DNA of 64,000 nt. Source: Arenibacter echinorum (GTDB lineage Bacteria; Bacteroidota; Bacteroidia; Flavobacteriales; Flavobacteriaceae). The notes under the pieces are model-generated. The model was not told where the DNA came from. It did no database searches and worked only from the letters and a program-made list of their open reading frames with translations. Position 1 is the first letter of the stretch. Every line of letters begins with the position of its first letter. Positions 37,591-45,981 of the stretch are shown here, one piece after another. The stretch covers positions 349,360 to 413,359 of the forward strand of contig NZ_QLLN01000001.1 of the NCBI RefSeq assembly GCF_003259375.1, read 5' to 3'. The translations under genes were made by a program, and so were the position numbers.

Positions 37591-38537
37591 TGGTCTTGAA
37601 GTCCTATTTGGTCTATTTTGCTTCTTGAATTTAAATTATAGGTTTTTTCGTGCAGGGAGAAATACAATAGCCCATTTACGAACTGTGATAAACATTGTGA
37701 ATAAACGGCTATAATTAGGAATAGGCATGTTCCTAAGGTGTAAATGATAGTAGGCAATATGGAAGCGCCTAGATCAACATCGTTTTGTACCACATGAAAA
37801 GTGTATATCCCGATAAGGATCCCTGGTATCATAATAACCACCATAAACAAAAGACCAATTAAGAATCCCAGAATAAAATTTACGCCCACCGCTCTCCAAA
37901 AGTTTTTGGTCACCAAATTCCAACCTTCCCCAAGAGCGTCCGTTACACTTCTTTTCTCTTTTAGCAAAACAAAAAAAGACACTCCGACCCAGGCCATTAC
38001 GAAGTATTGAATTACATATTGGGCAAGCATTCCTGCCAGAGGTATAAAGGTCAGAACCACAGCTGCGATCATAAGGCCAAAAAAGAGGACTATCAGTATC
38101 AAAATAAAAACCATAATGCTTCCCAAATTATTTTTCACTTCTTCCCAGACATCGGTTTTATCAAAATTCAGTCCTTTGCGTTCTTCATATTTTATCATGT
38201 ACGAAGTGCTAAGGCTATAATTTAACGCAGCCACCATTATGAAAATAATGAAGAATAAAATTCCTCCAAATATGAGGTACATTACATAGCTTTCACTATC
38301 AGAACCAACCGCATTTATGACTGTATTCTGATTGTCGGTGAAAAGGCCGATCATCCCGGATACCAGCAAATAACTAACGATCAATAGCCCTATTAGAAAA
38401 ATACCATTATAGCTTAGAAAAACGTTGGTAAATTTTTTAAGGTTTTGTTTAAAGAATTCGAAGTAAGCATTGATGATATCCCCAAAGTCCCTATTTACTC
38501 TTAGTTCAATAAATTTTTCCTGATTTTCGACTTGCAT
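37587..38537 (-). CDS. Multi-pass membrane protein of the MoxR/DUF58 module
   Basis: The 316-residue protein has a cytosolic N-terminus (ENQEKFIELRVNRDFGDI) and about six TM helices, with Gly-rich turns such as FILGFLIGLLFMVVIMIPGIL. It resembles the DUF4013/GlpQ-membrane-domain type of integral proteins found in such clusters, but no catalytic residues are seen. It overlaps the SpoIIM gene by 32 nt and the DUF4129-like gene by 4 nt. No function is claimed. Confidence 0.8.
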   Translation of the reverse strand: MQVENQEKFIELRVNRDFGDIINAYFEFFKQNLKKFTNVFLSYNGIFLIGLLIVSYLLVSGMIGLFTDNQNTVINAVGSDSESYVMYLIFGGILFFIIFIMVAALNYSLSTSYMIKYEERKGLNFDKTDVWEEVKNNLGSIMVFILILIVLFFGLMIAAVVLTFIPLAGMLAQYVIQYFVMAWVGVSFFVLLKEKRSVTDALGEGWNLVTKNFWRAVGVNFILGFLIGLLFMVVIMIPGILIGIYTFHVVQNDVDLGASILPTIIYTLGTCLFLIIAVYSQCLSQFVNGLLYFSLHEKTYNLNSRSKIDQIGLQDQ

Positions 38538-39486
38538 AAGATTGGTTTAACAAAATGGGATAAATGATATAATAAAAAAGAATTAGCACTAAAGATGAGC
38601 CTATAACTAAAAACGCCAACCAAGAGGGCATATTGGAATAGCGGGTAATAAATCCTTCTATAAAACCGGCAATGATAAAAAAGGGAATGGTGCTGACCAC
38701 TACCTTCAACCCGTCCTTGGCCCCTTTCATGAAAGAAACCCTTCTGGAATAGGTTTTGGGAAAAAGTATACTATTTCCCATGATCAATCCGGCACAACCT
38801 GCAATGATGATAACCGAAATTTCTATGGTCCCGTGCAGCCAAATCTGCTTGTTTGCCTGATAAAATACATCCTGAGTGTAAAAAAAAGTAATGAAAGCAC
38901 CTAGCATTACGCCATTGCTGAAAAGAATATAGGCTGTACCAATACTAGTAATTACGCCAAAGGAAAAGGCCATAAAGGCTACTTTAATATTGTTTATGGT
39001 AATCCCTAAAAAAGTGCCAATTTCACTGCCTCCTTTGTATATGGCCGTAGGGTCTCCACTGGCAATATTGTTGAGGGTCTCATTAACATAGGCATCACCT
39101 AAAATTAATCTCACAAACGTATCATCGTTCATAACAGAAATACTGCCTATAGCACTGGCAACAATAAAGATAAGAAAGGCGATGCCCAAGGTCTTATGAT
39201 ATTGCCTAAAGAAAATAGGGAATTCAGTTTTCCAAAAATCCGCTATTCTGTTCCGGTTCTCCTTTTTGTTTTTATATATTTTTTGATGGGCTTGGGATGC
39301 CAAGGAATTTAAGTACAATAATGTCTTGCTTTCCGCGTAATAAGTCTGTGCGTAGGCAAGGTCGTTGGTCAGTTGAATGTAACCATTGGCAAGTTCGTCC
39401 GGGTTAATGTGGGCATTATAGTTGATAGCCTTTTCAAATGCTATCCATTTTTCTTTATTTTGCTTCACAAAAGCTGCCTCACGCAT
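38506..39486 (-). CDS. SpoIIM-like (stage II sporulation protein M) membrane protein
   Basis: The 326-residue protein has an N-terminal cytosolic helical part (~1-95; REAAFVKQNKEKWIAFEKA) and a SpoIIM-type membrane core with five or so TM helices (IWLHGTIEISVIIIAGCAGL is the conserved block). In sporulating Bacillus SpoIIM is part of a peptidoglycan-remodelling complex; non-sporulating Bacteroidota carry it within MoxR/DUF58/RDD clusters, where its task is unknown. It is the first gene of the operon and lies only 38 bp from the divergent RDD gene. Confidence 0.88.
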   Translation of the reverse strand: MREAAFVKQNKEKWIAFEKAINYNAHINPDELANGYIQLTNDLAYAQTYYAESKTLLYLNSLASQAHQKIYKNKKENRNRIADFWKTEFPIFFRQYHKTLGIAFLIFIVASAIGSISVMNDDTFVRLILGDAYVNETLNNIASGDPTAIYKGGSEIGTFLGITINNIKVAFMAFSFGVITSIGTAYILFSNGVMLGAFITFFYTQDVFYQANKQIWLHGTIEISVIIIAGCAGLIMGNSILFPKTYSRRVSFMKGAKDGLKVVVSTIPFFIIAGFIEGFITRYSNMPSWLAFLVIGSSLVLILFYYIIYPILLNQSYASRKSGKIY

Positions 39487-39524
39487 ACTAGGATCATCCT
39501 TTAAGAAATAAAAATAGTACTAAT

Positions 39525-40250
39525 ATGTCCAAACTTCAAATCAATACAACGCAAAATGTAAACCTGGATTATAAAATTGTTGGTATTGGTGAAAGGATCG
39601 TAGCTTTTTTAATCGACGGATTTATCCTATATCTCTATGCCGTACTGGTGCAGTTGATAGGAAGAGGCATAGGTTATGTGTTTGATGACAATTGGACACA
39701 AATAGGATTGGTAAGCCTTATTTTTCTTCCTGCCATGTTTTATAGCTTAATATTGCACAGCCTTTTCAATGGGCAAACGGTGGGGAAAATGATCATGAAA
39801 ATCAGGGTGGTAAGATTGGATGGATCCCCCGTACATTGGTCCAATTTATTGGTTAGGTGGATGCTGCGCGTGGTGGACATTTGGCTTTTCTTTGGGTCCG
39901 TAGGATTATTGACCATTTTATTTACGGATAAAAAACAAAGATTAGGGGACGCCGCTGCCGGTACCGTGGTCATTAGCACAAAAAATACGGTGAAAATTTC
40001 ACATACTATTTTGGAAGAGGTAGAGGAAACCTATGCTCCTAAGTTTACCAATGTTACTATATTAACGGATAAGGATGTTCGCCTTATAAAGGAAACCTAT
40101 CAAATTGCCAAAAAAAGTCATGATTATAAGACTTTGAAGGCCTTGAGGGATAAGGTGGAAGGTCTTTTGAATTCCAATTCGGACCTATATGACGTTCAAT
40201 ATATAGATACCGTATTAAAAGATTATAATTTTTATACCCAAAAATCATAG
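39525..40250 (+). CDS. RDD family membrane protein
   Basis: The 241-residue protein has the RDD domain: IGERIVAFLIDGFILYLYAV (Arg-Asp), QTVGKMIMKIRVVRLDGSPV and the C-terminal TDKKQRLGDAAAGTVVI. Three to four TM helices lie within ~25-150, and a cytosolic tail of ~95 residues follows. RDD proteins may transport solutes or ions. It is divergent from the SpoIIM cluster, a gene pairing common in Bacteroidota, and is followed after 3 nt by the TRIC-type gene. Confidence 0.88.
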   Translation: MSKLQINTTQNVNLDYKIVGIGERIVAFLIDGFILYLYAVLVQLIGRGIGYVFDDNWTQIGLVSLIFLPAMFYSLILHSLFNGQTVGKMIMKIRVVRLDGSPVHWSNLLVRWMLRVVDIWLFFGSVGLLTILFTDKKQRLGDAAAGTVVISTKNTVKISHTILEEVEETYAPKFTNVTILTDKDVRLIKETYQIAKKSHDYKTLKALRDKVEGLLNSNSDLYDVQYIDTVLKDYNFYTQKS

Positions 40251-40253
40251 ATC

Positions 40254-40871
40254 ATGTTCTATTTCATAATTGATATATTAGGAATAATTTCCTTTGCTAT
40301 TTCCGGGGTTTTGGTGGCTATGGACAAAAAGCTGGATCTTTTTGGAGTCTTTATCATAGCCTTTGTAACGGCAACCGGAGGAGGTACTTTAAGGGATTTG
40401 TTAATTGGCAATACTCCAGTTTTGTGGATGCAGGAACCCACCTATGTCTATGTTATTGCTGGAACCGTTGTTTTTGCTATTATTTTCAGGAATCAATTGA
40501 AGTATGTACGTAGGTCTCTATTTCTTTTCGATACTATTGGGATAGGTCTGTACACTATGGTAGGTATTTCCCATGGACTACAGGCGGGCTTGCCTCCTGT
40601 TATGTGTATTGCCCTTGGTACAATAACAGCTTGTTTTGGAGGGGTGATACGGGATATATTATGCAATGAAATACCGGTAATATTTAGGAAGGAAATTTAT
40701 GCTACGGCCTGTATAATGGGGGGTATAGGCTTTTTTCTGATGCGTAAATTGCCCTATGATGATGCCTACGCCTATGTGGCAACCATATTGATGGTCATTG
40801 GGATCCGATTACTTGCGGTTAGATTTAAAATATCCCTTCCAAGTATATACCGCAGTGCCAAGGTAGGATAG
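40254..40871 (+). CDS. TRIC family (YadS/UPF0126) membrane channel protein
   Basis: The 205-residue protein has seven predicted TM helices and the two Gly-rich repeats of the family: TGGGTLRDLLIGNTPVLWM and CFGGVIRDILCNEIPVIF. Prokaryotic TRIC proteins are trimeric cation channels in the inner membrane; the physiological ion in bacteria is unclear. It lies 3 nt after the RDD gene and is likely co-transcribed with it. Confidence 0.88.
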   Translation: MFYFIIDILGIISFAISGVLVAMDKKLDLFGVFIIAFVTATGGGTLRDLLIGNTPVLWMQEPTYVYVIAGTVVFAIIFRNQLKYVRRSLFLFDTIGIGLYTMVGISHGLQAGLPPVMCIALGTITACFGGVIRDILCNEIPVIFRKEIYATACIMGGIGFFLMRKLPYDDAYAYVATILMVIGIRLLAVRFKISLPSIYRSAKVG

Positions 40872-40949
40872 TTGTATTTAAATTTTGGGTGAAAGTAGTT
40901 GTTAGGAATGGGACCGCTTGCTTTCTATCGATTCCAAATTATTTATCCT

Positions 40950-41669
40950 CTATTCAAAGGCTTCCGCTTTTAAAATATATATGTTTTGGGAAGGCCAATC
41001 CCCGTTGTCCACAGGTTGACTGTTTATATCGTCTACCACATCCATACCTTCTATCACCTGTCCAAATGGGGTATATCCACCGTCCAAGTGATAGGAGCCA
41101 GGCTTGGTAACTACTATAAAGAATTCGTAGGGAGATGCCAATTTATGGGGGTTGTTAATTTCACTACTGGGCATGGATACAACTCCCCTATGGTGTTTGT
41201 GCCCTTTTCTTGTATCCGGAGGTAAAAGGTATCTGCCTATTTTTGATCTTTTTTCCGCAGTTTCCACATTATCGGCATTTCCTCCCTGAATGATAAAGTT
41301 TTTAACTACTCTATGGAAATAGGTATTATTAAAATACCCCATTTTGGTAAGGTAGATAAAGTTGGCTTTATGATAGGGAACGTTGTCGAACAACTCAATT
41401 GTAATGGCCCCTAGACTAGTGGTAAGTTTTACCTTGTTCTCCTTTAGGCTTTTGCTGTAATTGAAGAAAAACTCAATAGCATTATCCTCTGTGAGCTCAA
41501 AGGCCTCTTCTTCTTTTTTTTCCACTTTTGGGGGTGTGTCGGGAACAATGCTATCTTTTTTAATATTGTTTTGCAGATGCTCGTTTTCTTTGGTAGTCGG
41601 CTGATCTTTGCAGCTCCCTAAAAGGAACATAAACAATATCGTAAAAAGTGAAATCTCTTTAAGTGTCAT
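40950..41669 (-). CDS. Cyclophilin-type peptidyl-prolyl isomerase lipoprotein
   Basis: The 239-residue protein has a lipoprotein signal (FLLGSC, Cys at about 20), a linker rich in Lys/Glu, and a cyclophilin domain (~90-235: TSLGAITIELFDNVPYHKA, FHRVVKNFIIQGGNAD, SMPSSEINNPHKLASPYEFF). It should assist folding of envelope proteins in the periplasm. The upstream region shows no clear promoter box. Confidence 0.9.
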   Translation of the reverse strand: MTLKEISLFTILFMFLLGSCKDQPTTKENEHLQNNIKKDSIVPDTPPKVEKKEEEAFELTEDNAIEFFFNYSKSLKENKVKLTTSLGAITIELFDNVPYHKANFIYLTKMGYFNNTYFHRVVKNFIIQGGNADNVETAEKRSKIGRYLLPPDTRKGHKHHRGVVSMPSSEINNPHKLASPYEFFIVVTKPGSYHLDGGYTPFGQVIEGMDVVDDINSQPVDNGDWPSQNIYILKAEAFE

Positions 41670-41742
41670 GTAATTTGTGTTATTTTTTAAATGAGTGTTA
41701 AATGATTAATATCGCCTAAGGGTTGGTTGTTTTTTAATTAAT

Positions 41743-42411
41743 TTGCTTAAAATTACTAAAATAGAATTCGTGCATTTTGACGATTTTTCCAACAGAATAT
41801 CAAAAATAGAAAATCTAGAACTTCCAGGGAGTGCTTCGCATTATAAAATGGCCCCAATGTTCAGGATTAAGGAGTTGGAGTCCGGTGAAATTGTAAAGAA
41901 AAATCCCAAGCAGGCTGCAGTAATGGCACTTTTTTACCCAAATCTGGACTACCAGACCAACCTTCTTCTGATCCTTAGAAATACCTATAAGGGTATTCAT
42001 AGCAATCAGATTGCATTGCCGGGTGGCAAGGTGGAAAAAAGGGACATAAATTTGTTGGAGACGGCATTACGCGAAACTCATGAAGAAGTGGGGGCAGTTC
42101 GGGAACAGATTACTGTAATCCGTTCCATGAGTGAAATATATATTCCTCCAAGCAATTTTGAGGTTACGCCCTACCTTGGGCTGTATAAAAAGGAGAAGCC
42201 GTTTTTAAGGCAGGTAGATGAGGTGGCGGCCATTGTTGAGGTTCCTTTGCATGATTTTATGGACGATAAGAAAATATTTCATCAAATTTTGAATACATCC
42301 TACGCCCAGAATGTAGAGGTACCAGCCTTTAAATTAAATGGTTATACGGTTTGGGGGGCAACGGCGATGATGTTGAGTGAAATCAAGGAATTGTTTAAGC
42401 AAGTGTTATAA
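41743..42411 (+). CDS. Nudix hydrolase, CoA pyrophosphatase type
   Basis: The 222-residue protein has the Nudix box in the CoA-pyrophosphatase form PGGKVEKRDINLLETALRE with THEEVG, so it probably cleaves CoA and derivatives to phosphopantetheine and 3',5'-ADP. The start is TTG at 41743, because the conserved family segment FDDFSNRISKIENLELPG lies upstream of the first ATG (41848) and would be lost with it. It is cytosolic. The acyltransferase gene follows by 41 nt. Confidence 0.87.
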   Translation: MLKITKIEFVHFDDFSNRISKIENLELPGSASHYKMAPMFRIKELESGEIVKKNPKQAAVMALFYPNLDYQTNLLLILRNTYKGIHSNQIALPGGKVEKRDINLLETALRETHEEVGAVREQITVIRSMSEIYIPPSNFEVTPYLGLYKKEKPFLRQVDEVAAIVEVPLHDFMDDKKIFHQILNTSYAQNVEVPAFKLNGYTVWGATAMMLSEIKELFKQVL

Positions 42412-42452
42412 GGTACTTATTTCGTAATTTTGAATGTTAACAAAAAAAATAT

Positions 42453-43256
42453 ATGGGCCTGTTTAAGAAAAATCCGTTTGGACATAATTTGTTTATCAAG
42501 AAGTGGCTTATTCGCATTCTGGCCGTTATCACCCACAAAAGATATAGGGGATTTAATACCATTGAAATTGAGGGGTCGGATATTATTAGAAAACTGCCTC
42601 CACAAAATGTTCTTTTCGTAAGTAACCATCAAACGTATTTTGCCGATGTGGTAGCCATGTTCCATGTATTCAACGCCAGTTTAAGCGGCCGGGAAGATTC
42701 TATAAAAAATTTGGGATATATATGGCAGCCCAAATTGAATATGTATTATGTGGCGGCGGCAGAAACCATGAAGAAAAGTCTTTTGACAAAAATCTTGGCA
42801 TACGCGGGTTCAATAAGTGTGGAGCGTACTTGGAGGTCCGAAGGACAGGATGTTAATCGGAAGGTTAAATTTAGTGATATATCCAATATTGGTACTGCTC
42901 TCAATGATGGTTGGGTAATTACCTTTCCACAAGGAACCACAACTCCCTGGAAACCGCTAAGAAAAGGAACATCCCATATTATAAAAAAATACAGGCCCGT
43001 AGTGGTCCCTGTGGTCATTGACGGTTTTAGGCGATCTTTCGATAAAAAAGGACTGCGCATTAAAAAGAAAGGAATTCTTCAGTCTATGGTGATCAAGGAA
43101 CCATTGGATATTGATTATGAGAATGAATCTTTCGATTCCATCATTGAAAAATTGGAATATGCCATAGAGCAACATCCTTCCTTTTTAAAGGTTATTCCCA
43201 AAAGTGAGTTAATGGCTTATGAAGAGGAAAATAAAAAACGGAAATTCAGGGTTTAA
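42453..43256 (+). CDS. 1-acyl-sn-glycerol-3-phosphate acyltransferase-like (PlsC family)
   Basis: The 267-residue protein has the PlsC motifs SNHQTYFAD (catalytic His-Asp) and ITFPQGTTTPWKPLRKGT (acceptor-phosphate motif, usually FPEGTRS). The spacing in the first motif is HX5D, not the usual HX4D. It likely makes phosphatidate or a related acyl-lipid at the inner membrane. The stop overlaps that of the convergent gene. Confidence 0.85.
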   Translation: MGLFKKNPFGHNLFIKKWLIRILAVITHKRYRGFNTIEIEGSDIIRKLPPQNVLFVSNHQTYFADVVAMFHVFNASLSGREDSIKNLGYIWQPKLNMYYVAAAETMKKSLLTKILAYAGSISVERTWRSEGQDVNRKVKFSDISNIGTALNDGWVITFPQGTTTPWKPLRKGTSHIIKKYRPVVVPVVIDGFRRSFDKKGLRIKKKGILQSMVIKEPLDIDYENESFDSIIEKLEYAIEQHPSFLKVIPKSELMAYEEENKKRKFRV

Positions 43257-43900
43257 ATATCCATTTCCTTCAGTTCCTTATAGTTCTTCTTAAGTTTCTT
43301 TAGGAGGATTCCGTAAAGTAAAAAATAAATGCATCCCATTACTAGGGTAACAACTATCCCGAGAACGACCACTGTAGATATCAAAATGGTCTTTAATTTT
43401 TCAGGGCTAATATTTTCTGGCTGATAGTTATATCCCATCGCGGCCATAGGGTCTTCGTTCAAGTATATTCCTACGGCCATGACAATAAAGGACATGAATA
43501 TCAGGGACAAACAAAAAATAACATAGTATTTAACTGTCTTTCTGGTCTTTAAAATATTGGATAGAAGCTTTTTGGCATTGTCCAAAGTTGATATTTCCCT
43601 ATATCTTCTATAAAATTGAAAGATAAAATACAGTACCACGGTATATTGAAGCACGTTGGAAATCAATAAAAAATTCCCCAGGCCCAGATCTTTCCAAACC
43701 GCCAAATTTTTGGACATAGAAGGAAGAAAGTACAATAAGTGGGGCACTAAAAATTCAATAATGCTTATTAAGAAAATCCATTTAACGATGGAAGACGATT
43801 TCTTCCATATCATTTTATAAATCTCATCAAAGGACAGTTGAGGCAATTGCTTGTCTTTCTTTTGCCAATCCCTTTTTAATAATTCCAGTTCATCCATCAT
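43253..43900 (-). CDS. Four-TM membrane protein, candidate anti-sigma partner
   Basis: The 215-residue protein begins with ~40 cytosolic residues (LELLKRDWQKKDKQLPQLS) followed by four TM helices (around 38-58, 75-95, 122-145, 170-200) and a Lys-rich tail. It lies 4 nt downstream of an ECF sigma factor gene, so the first ~40 residues may hold the sigma factor at the membrane. It has no FecR or zinc-anti-sigma motif. Database entries of this type are sometimes labelled beta-carotene monooxygenase without basis; I do not support that. Confidence 0.72.
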   Translation of the reverse strand: MMDELELLKRDWQKKDKQLPQLSFDEIYKMIWKKSSSIVKWIFLISIIEFLVPHLLYFLPSMSKNLAVWKDLGLGNFLLISNVLQYTVVLYFIFQFYRRYREISTLDNAKKLLSNILKTRKTVKYYVIFCLSLIFMSFIVMAVGIYLNEDPMAAMGYNYQPENISPEKLKTILISTVVVLGIVVTLVMGCIYFLLYGILLKKLKKNYKELKEMDI

Positions 43901-43904
43901 ATGG

Positions 43905-44399
43905 CTAGGGATTTAAAATGGTTTTTAACTTGTTTTTTATTCGGTTCATTTTCACTCTGGCATTTACCTCAGTAATACCCAAGGTTTCCGCTATTTCTCT
44001 ATAGTCTTTGTCTTCCAAGTAAAGAAAGACCAAGGCCTTATCTACATCCCCTAATTGCCTTACCGCATTGTACATCAGTTTAAGCTGTTGTTCCTCGGTA
44101 GGGTCGTATTCGTCTGCTGTTATTTTAAACATGACCGACTCATAATCTTGGGTCGGTATACTTTTTTTTGATTTTCTATATAATGTTATGGCAGTATTCA
44201 GCGCAACCCGATACATCCAGGTACTAAATTTGGATTCTCCCCTAAATTTGGGATAGGCCTTCCACAATTGAATCGTTATTTCCTGAAATAAATCATTGTG
44301 GGAATCCCTATCATTGGTGTACAATGTACAGACCTTATGCACAATATTCTGATTGCACTCTAATTCCGTAACGAATTGATGTTCCAAATCTTTGGTCAC
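43905..44399 (-). CDS. ECF RNA polymerase sigma factor (sigma-70 family)
   Basis: The 164-residue protein has regions 2 (DLFQEITIQLWKAYPKFRGE, STWMYRVALNTAITLYRK) and 4 (VFLYLEDKDYREIAETLGI) of ECF sigma factors, with a DNA-binding HTH at the C-terminus. The start codon is GTG at 44399. No sensor domain is fused. It precedes a four-TM protein by 4 nt, the usual position of a membrane regulator. Confidence 0.92.
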   Translation of the reverse strand: MTKDLEHQFVTELECNQNIVHKVCTLYTNDRDSHNDLFQEITIQLWKAYPKFRGESKFSTWMYRVALNTAITLYRKSKKSIPTQDYESVMFKITADEYDPTEEQQLKLMYNAVRQLGDVDKALVFLYLEDKDYREIAETLGITEVNARVKMNRIKNKLKTILNP

Positions 44400-44661
44400 T
44401 CGGTTCTAGTAGTTAGTTGATGATTAGTAGTAGAAAATTTAATTATGTTACAACGAATATAGAAATTACTTCTTTAAGGCCGAAAATTGAAAAGTATTGT
44501 GGATTTGCTTCATGGTACAGTATATTTCATCGATCCAAATGGTAGCATGGTTAGTTAAAGTTGTGTCCTGTTTTATTTGTGGAGAACCGAAAAATACTTA
44601 AAACCAATATTCTTCTTCTTGATTAGTTTGCGAATGTTTAAATTTACCCATATTTACATGT

Positions 44662-45954
44662 ATGAATATTCCTAAGACTAGTTTTCCAAGAATTGTTATT
44701 GTAGGTGGTGGTTTTGCAGGTATTTCCATTGCCAAAGGATTGAAAAATAAAGAGGTGCAGGTAGTACTTCTGGATAAACATAATTATCATACTTTTCAGC
44801 CCCTGCTTTATCAAGTATCTACTGGGGGGTTGGAGCCGGATTCCATTGCTTATCCCATACGAAAAGTTTTAAAGGACTATAACAACTTTTTCTTTAGGCT
44901 GGCCAATGTAGAGGAAATAAGAACTGAAGAAAATACCATCGTGACCAATATAGGTGCTTTGGAATATGATTATTTGGTGATTGCTACTGGCTCTGAAACA
45001 AATTATTACGGGAATAGGGAGATTGAAATAAATAGTATGGCCATGAAAACGATACCCCAATCCTTAAATCTTAGAAGTTTAATACTGGAAAACTTTGAGC
45101 AGGCACTTCTTACCGATCAGTATCATGAAAGGGATGCCCTAATGAATTTTGTTATTGTGGGGGCGGGACCTACAGGGGTGGAATTGGCCGGGGCCCTGGC
45201 GGAAATAAAAAAAGGGATTTTGCCAAAGGACTATCCAGATTTGGATACCAGGCGGGTACAAATTCACCTCATACAATCCGGAGATCGTATTCTTAAGGAA
45301 ATGAGTGAAAAAGCTTCCCAAAAAGCGGAAGATTTTTTAGATGGACTAGGAGTTCAAATTTGGAAAAACACAAGAGTAACGGGTTATGACGGCAAAACGG
45401 TTACCACGGATACCGATGTTGATTTTGAAACAGCTACCCTAGTTTGGGCAGCTGGCGTAAAAGGGGTGGAGATTAAAGGTTTGAATGCCAAAGATTTATT
45501 GGTGGGAGGAAGTAGAATTCCGGTGGATGAATTTAATAAGGTTAAAGGGCATACTAATATTTTTGCTGTGGGCGATGTGGCCTGTATGCAGACCGAAGAT
45601 ACGCCCAAAGGGCACCCCATGATGGCCCAGCCAGCGATGCAGCAAGGAAAGAACCTTGGCGAGAACTTGGTTCGATTATTGGAAAACAAGCCGTTAGAGC
45701 CTTTCGTATACAGAGACAAGGGGAGTATGGCCACCATTGGCAGGAACAAGGCGGTCGTGGATATGAAGAATATTAGGTTCCAAGGTGTTTTTGCCTGGTT
45801 TGTATGGATGTTTGTGCACCTTTTCTTTCTTATTGGGTTCAGAAACAGAATGGTGGTCTTTGTGAACTGGGTGTACAACTACGTTCGGTTCGATAGGGAG
45901 GCTAGATTAATTATTAGACCCTTCAATAGAAATTATAGCGCCTTTAAGGATTAG
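44662..45954 (+). CDS. Type II NADH dehydrogenase (NAD(P)/FAD-dependent oxidoreductase)
   Basis: The 430-residue enzyme has two Rossmann dinucleotide motifs, IVGGGFAGISIAKGL (FAD) and VGAGPTGVELAGALAE (NAD), an FAD/quinone-side sequence IFAVGDVACMQ, and a C-terminal amphipathic/hydrophobic region (FAWFVWMFVHLFFLIGF) that would hold it to the inner membrane. NDH-2 passes electrons from NADH to quinone without pumping protons. The start ATG lies after an AT-rich leader. Confidence 0.92.
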   Translation: MNIPKTSFPRIVIVGGGFAGISIAKGLKNKEVQVVLLDKHNYHTFQPLLYQVSTGGLEPDSIAYPIRKVLKDYNNFFFRLANVEEIRTEENTIVTNIGALEYDYLVIATGSETNYYGNREIEINSMAMKTIPQSLNLRSLILENFEQALLTDQYHERDALMNFVIVGAGPTGVELAGALAEIKKGILPKDYPDLDTRRVQIHLIQSGDRILKEMSEKASQKAEDFLDGLGVQIWKNTRVTGYDGKTVTTDTDVDFETATLVWAAGVKGVEIKGLNAKDLLVGGSRIPVDEFNKVKGHTNIFAVGDVACMQTEDTPKGHPMMAQPAMQQGKNLGENLVRLLENKPLEPFVYRDKGSMATIGRNKAVVDMKNIRFQGVFAWFVWMFVHLFFLIGFRNRMVVFVNWVYNYVRFDREARLIIRPFNRNYSAFKD

Positions 45955-45981
45955 AAATATTTAACCGCCAAGTGCAATTGT

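Noticed and set aside
43253-43900. Beta-carotene 15,15'-monooxygenase label
   Set aside because: The protein is a 215-residue four-TM protein without metal-binding histidines of that enzyme family; the gene sits behind a sigma factor.
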